Positions 51,977-63,171 of a DNA stretch of 64,000 bases are shown here, in pieces. Location of the stretch: positions 186,001-250,000 of the forward strand of contig OAPG01000002.1 of assembly GCA_900208305.1 (NCBI GenBank). The letters are read 5' to 3'. Origin of the DNA: Melanopsichium pennsylvanicum. Lineage: Eukaryota > Basidiomycota > Ustilaginomycetes > Ustilaginales. Positions within the stretch are counted from its first letter, which is position 1. Each line of letters starts with the position of its first letter. A program made the translations under genes and the position numbers. The notes below the pieces were generated by a model, which made no database searches, was not told the origin of the DNA, and worked only from the letters and a program-made list of their open reading frames with translations.

Positions 51977-54900
51977 ATGAGGCCTACAGCACAGCATCAT
52001 CAACGGAGCTATCGTCAAGAAAGCTGGCAAGCGGGAGCTCAAAATGCGTCGAATGGGCCAGCATCACCATCGTCAGCCATCCATGCAGCCACTCCCTACG
52101 TTCCATTGCCTCCTTCTGCGCCTGCACTGCCTCCGCCTCGACCTTTTATGAACCATCCAAGTTCGCCAACCTCGGCTGCAATTGTCAATCCATACCCATT
52201 CTACCTTTCGCCTGCTTCACAGCTGTCGTATACACCTGATTCTCACTCACCTGGTCCCGAAATTCCACCCTTTGGAAATCATGATCAACGGCTTGGTCAT
52301 GCGCCGGTACATCCATCACAACCAACACTTTCACCTCGCCTCGTGAATCCATATGAACAGATGGAACAGTTCACGCCCTCTAACACTGTTCCAGTACCAC
52401 ATCCATCATCGCACAGAACTGGATCTAGACTCAGCTTCGGACCAGGGGACCCGCTCTTCTCAGACCACCGTGCGTCCATGACCTACCCTGCAGGCCAGGC
52501 TCCTCGACCTCCGCCATCACCAAGACCATACTTTGCCAATCCAATGTCATCGCCTTTGGCCTCGACGTCATCTTCAAAGATAGTGCAGCGGGCCGCATCT
52601 AGCACGGCTAGCCGGTCACTTTCACAAAACACGACACCCAGGAACAACACGTCAGCCGCGTCGCACGGTAGGCCAGGACATGAATTTGACAATTGTCCGG
52701 GGTGCCGTGCAGAGATGGACGATACCATCAAGGCCTCCTTGCAGTCCGCTCTCCAGGAGGACGATTCGCGTCGTCGCCAGCTCCAGGAGCAGCAGGAGCT
52801 CGAACGAGTCTATGCCAAGAATGCTGAAGAGAGCGAGAGACAGCGTCGACTCGCTCAAGAGGAAGAGCAACTGATTCAGAAGGCCATCGAAGACAGTCGT
52901 CGCGAAGCCGAAATGCAATCACTGCGCAGCAAGCAGGAAGAGGCTCTGGTGCTCGAAGAGTCTCGCCAGTATGCTCTTCGTGAGAGGGAGCGAGAAGTGA
53001 AGCTCGAAGCCCAAATGCTCGAAGCAGCCAAATCTGCTTCCACGACGCATGAGCAGGAAAGGCGACTAGAGCTTGATGCCATGCACGATGCCGAGAAGAG
53101 AGCGCTCGAGCTCAGCTTGCAAGAGCAAGAAGATGAATGGGCCCGTCGCGAGAGTGCAGAGCGTTCTCTTCTGGAGTTCCTTGAGCACGGAGGTATCGAC
53201 CGATCGGCTACTCCGCTATCCTCCGCAGCGTACGCCAGCTCATCGTCCACATCACATTCTTCTGCTGATAACTCGTCATCGCTACAAGAAGCGTTGTCGT
53301 CGTCCGCAATTTCAAACACGTCCGATGCCAACAATCTCGAGGCTGAATACTGGCGCTTTGCAGGGCATGACGAAGCGTACCAGCTCGCACTCCAGATGCA
53401 GCGAACCTCCCTCTCGAACGCCAGCCAGCAGGACCAACCTGGTCTGTCACAAGTGCGCACACGAAGACCGCTCCCACAAACGCCTCAAGGGCCTGAGAGG
53501 AGCGCAAGTCACCACGAACCGACACGCAAGCACGATCCTCTCCCAGCTACTTCGCAGCCTGCCCTCGAAGATGCTCCTCCAGCTTACGCGGAGGCTACCC
53601 AGCCAGGGCCGTCAAGGATCACCGCTCAGCTTGTCCAGACGCCTGAGAAGGCTCCATCGCACCATTATGACGCAGTGACGCTCCAAGATCTCTCCCGACC
53701 CGTCCTGCAACAGCGCTCATTATCTTCTAGCTCGGGCCGAAGTCACCAGAGCCATCTCGAAGGCCATCTCACTCCATTGTCGTCTGCAGCTAGTCCCGGA
53801 TTAGTAAAGAACTCGAATCTATCTCCTGCACCGTCGGGCTCGGCAGAGTCGTCACCGGGCCCATACGGCGTTTCAGCGTCACCTTCCATTCCAGGACGCG
53901 GAAGTTCCCACAGCACACCGGTTTCCAAGCGTTCCAGCACATCTGTAGTATCGCTGCCTCCTGAGCAGAGGGGTCAGCGAGCGCTGGCAGGTGTCGAATT
54001 TGGCTTCAGCAACCTACCTTTTGCGCCGAAGCTCGATAGAAGTCGCCTGCCTTCGGCTCAATCGGCGTCGACTGCTGTATCGGCCTCATCCGGTTCTACC
54101 TCTGCTACAGCTAAGCTGCTCTTCCCGGCATCAATTGAGCTCCCCAGCGTCTCAAAGCTCTCTGCACATTCGAGCCAAGGTCCACCTGAAGCCAGCTTCT
54201 TTGTCCTTCGCGCCTATTCGTGGAAGAGTCTGCTCCGAGCCATTGCTTGGTACGGAAATAGCCGTGTGGAAGCAGCGCCTGAGGAAGTGGCAGCTGCTAA
54301 CGATCGACATTCGCGCTGCTTGCTGCAAGCTGAGGTTGAATTCGTCACGCCGACGAGGGTGGATCTCGGTTACGGGGTGGGTGAATACGCCAGGGTTTCT
54401 CAAAACACAGGCAGCATGCCCAAGAATCCGTCACCGACGCACGTAGCGCTGTGCCTCTCCCTGCTCCCCATCGGCCACTCAAAAGATGCGGGTGCATGGC
54501 TCAAGTCGGAAGGGTATCAAGTGATCAAACGTGAGTCGAGGCGTCTTGATGCATGGTACGCCGGTCGAGGCTCAACGCGGCGTCTCATCCAGCTGGCGCG
54601 ACAACCACCAGCATTGCCTGTGACCTTTGTCGAGGTCGCTCAGCTGCTACATGCTTCACACACCTTCAGCGCTGCATGCCCTTCATCGGGATCCGTCGCT
54701 CGTCATTCGCCAAGAGATCTGCATCATGCGATCGAGAGGCACGATGAAGGATTTGTGCGCAAACAAAAGGCGATGCTGGCTGCAGGGTCTGCCCTTACAC
54801 CGCAATCTGGGGGTCTGATTTCTACCTCGTCACTCGCGTCTTCAAATCCGCGCTTGAGCATGCAGGGTCCCAATCGAACATCCCACTCTACTGAACTCCT

Positions 54901-55153
54901 TCGGAATGCGGAAGACGATGATGATGTGGAAGATGATGAGGACGAGATGGATATCAACGATTTTGGTCTGCTCGAGCAAGGTTTGGCAACCAATGGATCT
55001 TTTGATGCACAGGACAAGGTGTTGATGGGTAAGCGTCAAAGGCTCAAAGCGAAGGTCAAACGTCGCCTTGCCAAACGCAATGCCGATGGCAGAATTGTGG
55101 ATGAAGATCTCGCAGCTTGGATCACACCCTTCGATCTTTCGCAGCACGGCTAG
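51977..55153 (+). CDS. Large protein with several ubiquitin-interacting motifs
   Basis: An intronless gene of 1058 residues from ATG 51977. Residues 1-230 are Pro/Ser-rich and disordered. A CPGC pair precedes a charged helical region. In and just after it I see up to four UIM-like elements: about 248-263 (weaker), 295-310 (EEEQLIQKAIEDSRRE, a full match to the UIM pattern with Ala and Ser in place), 371-386 (EKRALELSLQEQEDE) and about 464-478 (HDEAYQLALQMQRTS). A long Ser/Pro-rich segment follows. Then a compact region at about 715-925 (SFFVLRAYSWKSLLRAIAWY and beyond) looks folded but matches no family I know. Near the C-terminus are an acidic run and a basic run (KRQRLKAKVKRRLAKR), a possible nuclear signal. 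Probable ubiquitin-binding adaptor; its process is unknown. Confidence 0.8.
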   Translation: MRPTAQHHQRSYRQESWQAGAQNASNGPASPSSAIHAATPYVPLPPSAPALPPPRPFMNHPSSPTSAAIVNPYPFYLSPASQLSYTPDSHSPGPEIPPFGNHDQRLGHAPVHPSQPTLSPRLVNPYEQMEQFTPSNTVPVPHPSSHRTGSRLSFGPGDPLFSDHRASMTYPAGQAPRPPPSPRPYFANPMSSPLASTSSSKIVQRAASSTASRSLSQNTTPRNNTSAASHGRPGHEFDNCPGCRAEMDDTIKASLQSALQEDDSRRRQLQEQQELERVYAKNAEESERQRRLAQEEEQLIQKAIEDSRREAEMQSLRSKQEEALVLEESRQYALREREREVKLEAQMLEAAKSASTTHEQERRLELDAMHDAEKRALELSLQEQEDEWARRESAERSLLEFLEHGGIDRSATPLSSAAYASSSSTSHSSADNSSSLQEALSSSAISNTSDANNLEAEYWRFAGHDEAYQLALQMQRTSLSNASQQDQPGLSQVRTRRPLPQTPQGPERSASHHEPTRKHDPLPATSQPALEDAPPAYAEATQPGPSRITAQLVQTPEKAPSHHYDAVTLQDLSRPVLQQRSLSSSSGRSHQSHLEGHLTPLSSAASPGLVKNSNLSPAPSGSAESSPGPYGVSASPSIPGRGSSHSTPVSKRSSTSVVSLPPEQRGQRALAGVEFGFSNLPFAPKLDRSRLPSAQSASTAVSASSGSTSATAKLLFPASIELPSVSKLSAHSSQGPPEASFFVLRAYSWKSLLRAIAWYGNSRVEAAPEEVAAANDRHSRCLLQAEVEFVTPTRVDLGYGVGEYARVSQNTGSMPKNPSPTHVALCLSLLPIGHSKDAGAWLKSEGYQVIKRESRRLDAWYAGRGSTRRLIQLARQPPALPVTFVEVAQLLHASHTFSAACPSSGSVARHSPRDLHHAIERHDEGFVRKQKAMLAAGSALTPQSGGLISTSSLASSNPRLSMQGPNRTSHSTELLRNAEDDDDVEDDEDEMDINDFGLLEQGLATNGSFDAQDKVLMGKRQRLKAKVKRRLAKRNADGRIVDEDLAAWITPFDLSQHG

Positions 55154-55695
55154 GTTGTCTTTTTCTGGAATCATTTGGTTCTCTGCGAATCGTGGAAAAT
55201 CTTCGGACACAGCATCTGTCACATACGCACACACAGTGGAAAGGGTTCGTTTAATCATCTGATGCTTGCAGTTGTGTTGAGATTTCTTTTTTGAGCCCTA
55301 TGAATGCGGAAAAGAGGACTGCAGGGGACGTGGGACCGCTTTGGTGGAACGGCAAGTATGGAAGGAGTATGAAATACACGGTGAAGTAGGGGGCTGTGAA
55401 ATGTCGGAGAACCATGTGTAGAAACGGTTCTGTAGATGAGAGATGGGTCGGTCACGCACAAGTGAGAGATGCGTGCCAGCTTTTGAGTTCACACGATCCA
55501 TTTCCCGCACACAGACGCTGAGGCATCTAGAGAGGGAAACGAAGCCATGCAAAGCGGGAAAGAAGACCAAGAAGCCTTGATGCTACTAATGGACGAAAGG
55601 AAGCCGTAGAAAGAGATCTTGGTGGTATCGTCGAAGTTGTAGAAATTACGACATTGTACGCTGGTGACGCCTCTACTAAAGCAGGAGCGAAAAGC
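55154..55695. other. Convergent 3-prime region of the multi-UIM gene and RPL16
   Basis: The 542 bases lie between convergent gene ends and contain only short unrecognised frames. Confidence 0.5.
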
Positions 55696-56310
55696 TTAGT
55701 AGCCGAAGGAAGCGAGCTGGGCGTTGACATCCTTGAGCTTGTCGGCAGTGGCGGTCTGAGCGGCGGCGCGCTTCTTGGAAGCAGCGACCTGGCGCTCGTG
55801 GTACGCGGCCTGCTTGACCTTGCGCTTGGCCTCGAGCTTGTCGACGGTCTCCATGTGGTTCCAGCCGACTTCGTGCGAGATACGCTTGATGGTAGCGAAC
55901 TTGCGGCCGGGCTTGAGTCGGAGGACACGGAGAGCGGCAGGGATGACCATGAGCTTCTTACGATCGTAAGGAGGGGGGACACCCTCGTAAACCTTCAATC
56001 GCTGGAGAGCGGCGGCACCACGGGCGGTCTTGTGGGGAAGCATGCCACGGATGGCCTTGTAGAGGATGCGGGAAGGAGCACGGTGGTGGAAAGGACCAGC
56101 CTTCTTGGGGTTGACCAAGTGGCGCTTGTGGAGGTAGGCGTGGTACTTCAACTTGTTGCGGAAGAACGAACCGGAGACGTTGATGAGCTCGGATCGGACA
56201 ACAACAATCTTCTGGCCGGAGAGGAGCTCCTTGGCGAGGGTGGCGGCGAGACGACCAAGAAGGTGTCCCTTGCCGTCAACGATGTATGGGTTAGCCTGCT
56301 GGAGGGACAT
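55696..56310 (-). CDS. RPL16: 60S ribosomal protein L16 (uL13)
   Basis: A coding region of 204 residues without interruption. Diagnostic segments include [52 protein letters not shown] and [15 protein letters not shown], all core uL13 features, with the eukaryote-type basic C-terminal helix. It is part of the large ribosomal subunit. On the minus strand the bases just before the ATG read TTTTCTTACCACAG, a good splice acceptor with a pyrimidine tract and a CTGAC branch-like site about 50 bases upstream. A 5-prime UTR intron ending at the start codon, or a tiny upstream coding exon, is therefore likely. Codon bias is strong. It faces away from RPL32, with about 2.1 kb between start codons. Confidence 0.96.
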   Translation of the reverse strand: MSLQQANPYIVDGKGHLLGRLAATLAKELLSGQKIVVVRSELINVSGSFFRNKLKYHAYLHKRHLVNPKKAGPFHHRAPSRILYKAIRGMLPHKTARGAAALQRLKVYEGVPPPYDRKKLMVIPAALRVLRLKPGRKFATIKRISHEVGWNHMETVDKLEAKRKVKQAAYHERQVAASKKRAAAQTATADKLKDVNAQLASFGY

Positions 56311-58417
56311 CTGTGGTAAGAAAATGCGGTGACGAGGAAGGGGGATAAGGAAAGAAGACGGGTCAGCTTGCCTGCGATCCTTTGTTACAACGCATTGCCC
56401 AATTCCTTGCCAGTGGCTTTCTGACTTTTCCTGCGAGAGTTGGCGACTGATCCAAAGCGTTTAACGCTGAAATCTTGATCCATGCTCTGGCATCTTTGTT
56501 GAAGATCACTAGCTGACGCATGAAATGAGGCATGGTTGGAAAATGCGACCAGAAATTGCGGCCGACTCCACCGTCCCAAAATCGCAACAACAGTTCAGGA
56601 TCTGACATAGGCTGCGACAGCAATCGTGTCGTGAAGCAACGATGCTGCCAATCGCAAGCTGTACATGCCTGTGCGGCAGATAGGAGCACTGTGGTTCGAT
56701 GTCCATCGCTGACGTACTTTGTCTTCGAAGATGATCGAACCTTTGCGATCGGTCCATTGCATCAACTTGATACGCTCTGTAGCTCTAGTCTACACTGAAC
56801 TCCATCACGTCAATGTCTCCTTGTTCGCTGATAATTAAGTCGGCCCAGCGACGATACACCAGATAATCAAAAGCCTAGATGCCGCCCTAACCAACGTATT
56901 AAATCCGGCCCATAGCGTATTTCATTCTGCGAGCATTTTAAGTCGGAATTGTGCTGAATTGTTCGGTGTGTGGAATGCGGATGCTGTGTGCTGGTTTGCA
57001 GGTCTTTATCGAGATAGTCGGGTAGCAGCAGGTAGTTGATGTTGATACTAACCTTGACAATATGATTCTTGACGGGTGTGGTGGTGTCGAGAATGAGGAC
57101 GAGGATCTCGAATCGGAAAGCCCCCCGCTTCCGGTCTGGCAGTCTCTAGCTGCCTAACCTGACTGCAATCCGCTCCGGACTCGACTTGTCAAATTGCTGG
57201 CTAGCCAGGTGAGCTCGATTTCAGCCGCGCTTGGCTGGGCCTCAGCAAATCATGTGACCTCGGCCGAATTCAACTGTTGGATCAGATGCTAAATTTACGC
57301 TATTCGAAATTCGCGTGAGGGCTGGACTCCGACCCAGGCTTCGCTTTGTTGGTAAAGTTGAGTCCTCAAGCTCTGGCCCATTGCCTGTCCTACAAATCTA
57401 CAGCGGGCAAACAGAGGTTTTCCAATCGAGTCCTAGGCGGCGCAAGGCGCGGCGGGTGCGGCACTCACCCTGGATTTCGAGCCTGGTCACCATCATCTTG
57501 AATCACCACCATCCTCACCCGTCAAGAAAGGTAAGTCTTGCTGCTAGTAGCAAAAGTCATCCTCTTTCTCAGCCCAGTCTCAACCAACATTACACGCATC
57601 TTCCATCAATCAGCGTTATCATCGCAGCACCGACACAGCGCAACTGTAAGGCAGATTGTACCTCGATTTTGTGCGCCTACCCTGTCGTACCTTGCCCAAT
57701 TTCGCATCATCCTATCCGACAAATAACGACCACCGTCACCGCATCCCACACTGTGTCCCTCTAAAGAAGCTGGTCAACCGCTTTCATCGGTCCAGACGCC
57801 GTGCTGCAGCATACCAAGTTTGACGTAGGGAATGCACATTCACCACAGGCAATGGGATGGAGCAGAATGGTAGCAGCTTGTACGATACGGGATCATCAAA
57901 GGCTATGCAGGCTGTCCGTTCTATCTTCATATTACGGCCCTGGTTCCACTTCCACAGCCATGCAGAGAGGCCGATGCGGAAAAGCCGACAATCGGTAGCT
58001 CGGAGCACTGCTAGATATCACTCCTATCGCAGTTCAGGCAGCGTAAGCAGAGCAGCTTAGTGATCGCTTCGAACACGTTCCAGGCTCAACTCCTCCGATT
58101 CTACTGCTTAAACTCATTTCTCGTCCGTCGCGCCCATACGACATCGACTCTCGCAACTTCCCGTAGGGTTCAGAACGTGCGGTCTACCATGCATTTAGGA
58201 CGATACAGATGATAAGGGAGAACCTGTAGATGAAAGAAAGCCCTTGCTCCGACGTATTCAGGCATTCAGATCAGTATTTTCAGCATTCTGGGGAAAGATG
58301 GACTGCGAAAGACCGATCCGCATAAGCACGCCCTTTTTTCCGACTCAGTTCACTGACCTCCCATACGCTACTTGTATATTCTTGCACATCATCTTCCCGC
58401 ATTCTCAGATCGTCAAG
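56311..58417. promoter_or_regulatory. Divergent upstream region of RPL16 and RPL32
   Basis: The 2.1 kb separates two outward-facing ribosomal protein genes. On the minus strand an acceptor-like sequence directly precedes the RPL16 ATG. On the plus strand a strong donor GTAAGT lies at 57531, and CATTCTCAG at about 58398-58406 is acceptor-like, nine to ten bases before the RPL32 start, so a long leader intron is possible. Reading frames here are short and unrecognised. Confidence 0.5.
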
Positions 58418-58810
58418 ATGGCTGCCACTTCCATCCCCATTGTTAAGAAGCGCACCAAGGCCTTCAAGCGCCACCACTCTGACCGATACCACCGTGTCGG
58501 TGAGTCGTGGCGCAAGCCCAAGGGTATCGACAGTGCCGTTCGTCGTCGTTTCCGCGGCACTGTCCGCATGCCCAAGATCGGTTACGGTTCCAACAAGAAG
58601 ACTCGTCACCTCATGCCCACCGGCTACCGCCGCCTCGTGGTCTCCAACGTTCGTGACGTCGAGCTCCTCCTCATGCACAACAGTTCTTACGCCGCCGAGA
58701 TTGCCCATAACGTCTCGTCCAAGAAGCGCATCGACATTCTCGAGAAGGCCAAGGCTCTGGGCGTCAAGGTCACCAACGCCAACGCTCGCGTTCGTGCTCA
58801 GGAGGCATAA
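58418..58810 (+). CDS. RPL32: 60S ribosomal protein L32 (eL32)
   Basis: ATG 58418 gives 130 residues, the usual size of eL32. The frame is open further upstream, but the conserved start ([18 protein letters not shown]) fixes the initiator. Typical segments are [40 protein letters not shown] and [20 protein letters not shown]. It is a structural protein of the large ribosomal subunit. Codon bias is strong and C-ending, as in RPL16 and TEF1. An acceptor-like CATTCTCAG lies just before the start, so the 5-prime UTR may be spliced. Confidence 0.97.
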   Translation: MAATSIPIVKKRTKAFKRHHSDRYHRVGESWRKPKGIDSAVRRRFRGTVRMPKIGYGSNKKTRHLMPTGYRRLVVSNVRDVELLLMHNSSYAAEIAHNVSSKKRIDILEKAKALGVKVTNANARVRAQEA

Positions 58811-59692
58811 TTCATCCCTACTCCTTTCCCCTTTATTGGATCCGTAGTCACGTAGACACTACCCATAGCTGGACGTGTACTCACCACGCTCGTCTGCCTC
58901 GTGATTTCCTAATCCGCTCGCTCGCATATTCATGTACAATCATCACATTACATATTCCTATGGGTGCCTTACCCGGCTCTTGTGCAAAATATCAATCGCC
59001 CCCTAGCGTGGGCCCAATTCGAACGACATTCGTAAACCTCAGGTGACGTTGCTTTGTGTTGTGCTCAGCTTTTTTACTTCAGAATCGTGCATACTCCCGC
59101 GCTGAAACTTGCGCCCTTTTGTGAGCCCTTAGTAACAATGACGTAAGATATATGGATGATCTGGATGCACTTGTACCAAAAGTCGACCCACGCTGGAAGA
59201 AGATGCGAATCTACTCCATGGTTCATGCTTGAGTGAACTTGCCGGTTGGAGAACATTTGCGTGGGCTATCCGGATTTGTCTGATCGTGAACAAAGATCTG
59301 GCTCATTGACGCTCAGCAAGGGCAAGCAGCGGGACCCAATCTGTCGATACCTCGAATGAGTGAAGGTCGGAATTCGGAAACGGCGGCGTTCGTGTGGAGC
59401 GGAGCGCGTTAACGAAGTAGGAACATGAAAAAACAAGCAGATCCAGCCGTGCTAGGGTCCGGCTTGACCTAGCAACACATATCTCGCTCGCATGATCCCG
59501 AAGCACCTTCATTAAGAAAAGCGTTCAAAGGCGTGGAAGTGGCCGAACAGCTGCTTCGACAAGGGCGACTCTACGCAGCCCGCTTGGTTTTTGTGACAAC
59601 TTCTTCAGCCTGCGCGCATTACGGACATCCACTGCCCTACGAACATTCAGTCGAAGAAAACACATCAACAAGTAGCAGTCTCGATCCAGGTT
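58811..59692. other. RPL32 3-prime region and TAF7 promoter
   Basis: The 882 bases contain only short unrecognised frames. The right-hand part includes the TAF7 promoter. No named element is seen. Confidence 0.5.
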
Positions 59693-61543
59693 ATGAGCGA
59701 AGCCAGTGGCTCGGCTTCGCCAGCACCGTCCGCTGCGGGCGGTGGTGCTACCCCGGGAATGAGACCCAAACGAGCTGTCCGACCAACAGTCAAGGCCCTC
59801 CTAGCGAGAGAGCAGTCGCCTGATGGATGGGAGCATGGTGGCACCAGAAGATCGCAGCCCTCGCGGCCCATCCGCACCTCATCTGGCGCGCGTCCTCAGA
59901 TCAAACTCAAGATGAAAGCATCAGGCGGGGGTACTGCTGCCGGAGTTGGTCAGGGGCCAAAGACGCAAGCATACATGCAAAGCTACGATCGTGAGCTCGA
60001 TTCGGAAGATGACGAGACCGGCGAAGGGCTGGCTTTCGAAGAGCAGCTCATTTTCCGCATGCCAGAAGGTCTGGAATGCGACAAACTCAGAGAGGCCATC
60101 CAGAAGCGACAACTAGCCGACGATGTCTGGTTCAAGTTCAAGGACTCAAGAAGGGCCGTCGTCCACGTCGGCGACTCACTCTTCTCCGCTAAGCTTGTCG
60201 ACTTGCCAACCATAACCGAATCACATAAGACGCTGGACAATCGCCAATTCTTCAAGGTAGCGGACATAACGCAGATGCTTGTGGTGGAGGGAAAGATTGC
60301 GGACGAATCACAAGCTTCATCTAGTGCAGCTGGCAAAGGTTTCAACATCGAAGACTTTATTTACCCTCACGGTATCACACCACCCATGCACTGGGCAAGG
60401 AAGCGTCGTTTTCGCAAGCGAGCTGCGCGCCGAGCGATCGAGACAGTGGAGAAGGAAGTTGAGCGACTGCTGAAAGCTGACAAGAAGGCAGAGCAAATTG
60501 AATACGAGATGATTGATGCCGTGGAAGAGGGTGGGTCCGAAGATGACGAAGACGATCAGCGTGGTGGTCCGTCCCGGCGGAGCGCAGCATCGCCTGGTGA
60601 ATCGCAAGCCGAGACACCTATGCCTGATGGGTCCGATGCTGGCTCGCAAGACGAGGATGAAGATGAAGGAGATGAGGACGCAGGGGGCGGTGGTCAAGCT
60701 CGTCGTCGGGACATGGATGAGGATCGGGGCGAGGGCGGCTACGATGACGAAGATGCTGACGACGATGACGTCGACGAAGACCTCGCAGCTGAGCTCGATG
60801 CTGCGCTTGAGGAAGAAGAGGATGATGAAGATGATGATGGCGAGTCAACAAGAGGAGCAGGAAGCGAGGCGCAGAGTCACGCCAGCGACCAAGAGGACCT
60901 CTGGGATGATGATGACGACGATGATGCCGACGATGCCGACGAGGAGGACGAAGATGAGGAGGACGAGAATGACGAAGAGAAGGAGCAGCGTGTTCGAGAA
61001 GCTCAGCTCGAGGCCGAGTGTCGAGAGCTGGAAACGTTGGTTCGCAGAAAACAAGCGGATGTCGACGGTACCATGAACCTCATCATCAAGAATCGCCATC
61101 AGCAAGCACTGCGTAAGCTCACCACGGAGCGTGATCTGAAGCGCAACCAGCTCGCCGATCTCAAACAGGCACGCAAGGAGCGCAAGGAGGCTAATCAGGC
61201 TGCGGAGCAAGCAGCTGAGCAAGCGGCGGCTGCCTCATCCAATGTCGACGACGATGGAGATGCAATCTCCACTCACGGGGACGAAATGCCGAATCAGCCC
61301 TCTCCAGGCGATTCCGCAAGCGCCGCTGTTGCGGGGGTTTCGAGTCAAGACGCACAAAGCGTGTCGCAGAATCGAGGTATGCCACCTCCTGCCTTGCCGG
61401 CGAGCCGCAACCCTCCGCAGTCATCGCATTCAGCAGGACCAGAAGCTTCCATTTCGGCCTCAAATCAGCCGAGCGCACAAGCTGATCATGGCGACAACGA
61501 CTTATGGGACGACGACGATGAGGAGGAGGACAACGAAGAGTGA
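59693..61543 (+). CDS. TAF7: TFIID subunit TAF7
   Basis: An intronless gene of 616 residues. The TAFII55 domain runs from about 115 (FEEQLIFRMPEGLECDKLRE) through DVWFKFKDSRRAVVHVGD and FKVADITQMLVVEGKI to YPHGITPPMHWARKRRFRKR, the classical TAF7 core that contacts TAF1 in TFIID. Next is a very acidic Asp/Glu tract (about 275-440), then a charged coiled-coil (about 440-520, RELETLVRRKQADVDG and on), and a Pro/Ser/Gln-rich tail ending in another acidic run. Nuclear function in promoter recognition and pre-initiation control by RNA polymerase II is established for the family. The acidic tract is unusually long compared with metazoan TAF7. Confidence 0.92.
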   Translation: MSEASGSASPAPSAAGGGATPGMRPKRAVRPTVKALLAREQSPDGWEHGGTRRSQPSRPIRTSSGARPQIKLKMKASGGGTAAGVGQGPKTQAYMQSYDRELDSEDDETGEGLAFEEQLIFRMPEGLECDKLREAIQKRQLADDVWFKFKDSRRAVVHVGDSLFSAKLVDLPTITESHKTLDNRQFFKVADITQMLVVEGKIADESQASSSAAGKGFNIEDFIYPHGITPPMHWARKRRFRKRAARRAIETVEKEVERLLKADKKAEQIEYEMIDAVEEGGSEDDEDDQRGGPSRRSAASPGESQAETPMPDGSDAGSQDEDEDEGDEDAGGGGQARRRDMDEDRGEGGYDDEDADDDDVDEDLAAELDAALEEEEDDEDDDGESTRGAGSEAQSHASDQEDLWDDDDDDDADDADEEDEDEEDENDEEKEQRVREAQLEAECRELETLVRRKQADVDGTMNLIIKNRHQQALRKLTTERDLKRNQLADLKQARKERKEANQAAEQAAEQAAAASSNVDDDGDAISTHGDEMPNQPSPGDSASAAVAGVSSQDAQSVSQNRGMPPPALPASRNPPQSSHSAGPEASISASNQPSAQADHGDNDLWDDDDEEEDNEE

Positions 61544-63171
61544 TTTCTCAGGCTCAGGCACAAGCCTATTCGAAGTCGACCTTGACCTGGTTCTGCCTGT
61601 TCTACCATTCACATTTTTTATGTCCTTGCATTCGAAGCCACAGTATGGCCATGTTTTGGCATCCTGCAACTTGTACTTGTACCACCTTTCGAAGCATTAA
61701 AGCAGCGTCCTGGTCAAAGACACGGTCGTTCGTGAGGCTTGACAATGTGTACAGTAGGTTCTCGCTTTGAAGCACTGTGAACGTCGCTTTCGAGCGCTAT
61801 TGAACTTGCATCGGAATCGCAGCAGTCGCCATTGTGAGAATCCAGACATCTATCCATGGACCAGGCCGATGTCACACGCGAACGCGCCTATGGACCCACC
61901 TTGGTGAGAGAGACCGTCACGTCCGATGCTCGCAATCGACGTCCACTGTGCTAACAAACAGGTCGATCTGCCGGCCATTGCTGCAGATCATTTGGACACG
62001 GCGATCCCTTGGTCAATGGCAACAAAGTTTGGGCACCAGAACTGGCTTCTTAATGCGGCGGCCTGACACACGGCGATTTCTCGGTCGGTTCGCCTTGAAA
62101 GCGTGCAGCCAAGCCTCACTCTCGCGACTTCCCGCAAAACTCTGTCAAATTTCACAGGCTTAGCATCATGCAGCGACCTTTGTAATTGACTTTTTAATTT
62201 CGAAGCGAACTTTTCTAAGCATACATGCACTTTCAAATGCTTTCTAATCCGACCGCGCAGTCGAGCGTGACCTGTCCAGACGCCTGGATTCGATTCCTTT
62301 GCCGCAGTCGATCCGTCTTCGCGCCAAATTCGTACAACACTTGTCTTCACATCTGCACTCAAAGCTTTGTATGCGTAGTATGACTTTGCCCGATGGAATG
62401 AAGCCACCGCCACAAACATCTTTTGGCTGCGATTCACGTCAATCTATGAGATGAAGCAGCCTGCATAGATCTTCTGATTTGGATAAGTGCACAGAGTGTC
62501 GGCCTAGGCGGCGAGGATGTCAGGTTGTGGCAACTTGAAAGAGGAACATGCGCAACTGTTGATCGTCCTGCCCAACTTTGTCTACGGCCCAAGCGTTAGT
62601 ATAGAGGTCTTAGGAACCTGCCAATTCGTCCAAGAAAGAGTACACTCATTGGGACAAAATTTCATTGAGTTGGAATGTGGCTGTATGCTAAACATTGAAA
62701 TGATTTGTATTCAAAAGCACCTTAATCTGTCTTTAATACTTTTTGGAAAAGGAAACCTGGATTTAGACGAGATTGAATTCGGAAAACATAGAGAAAATCA
62801 AAGGTAGAACAGGGCTTCAGGGCAGTGTGGTCAATGGGCGGTCAACCCGATTGCAGTTCAACTACGTAGTCTACTGAATTTGGAAGAAGCGCATCGACCA
62901 CTGCAAAGCCTTTGAGCCTCGCCAGCCAAAAAAGGACCAATGATTGGGGCGCAAGCTCAGAGGAGGTTGGAAGTTAAGGCGCAAGAAAAATTTTCTCTAT
63001 CTGCGCGCAATCACTTCGCCCTCTCAACCAGTACTTTTGAACGACTCGTTTCCCTTCCCAGCGTGTGAGCGCCAGCGGGGCAACTGAATAAATGTCGTGG
63101 GCTTCGACGCCGTTTCTTCTCTCCTTTCTCCATACACCGTATCATATCATACACCAAAAACATCATCCAAA
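61544..63171. other. TAF7 3-prime region and TEF1 promoter
   Basis: The region is non-coding as far as I can tell. An ATG-started frame of 96 codons at 62517-62807 on the plus strand is visibly richer in A and T than its surroundings and resembles no known family. A 142-codon frame on the minus strand (start ATG at about 62419) is also unrecognised. The last 150 bases before 63172 are pyrimidine-rich and are probably the TEF1 leader. Confidence 0.45.

Noticed and set aside
55654..56319. 221-codon plus-strand frame opposite RPL16
   Set aside because: Antisense to a strongly codon-biased ribosomal gene, with no independent support.
56725..56760. T-loop-like sequence on the minus strand near 56740
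   Set aside because: GGTTCGATC is present but the flanks cannot form a 5-bp T stem, and no acceptor stem is found.
61988..62437. Minus-strand frame of about 142 codons from ATG 62419
   Set aside because: Basic, Arg/Lys-rich translation without a known motif, in a region of mixed composition between two clear genes.
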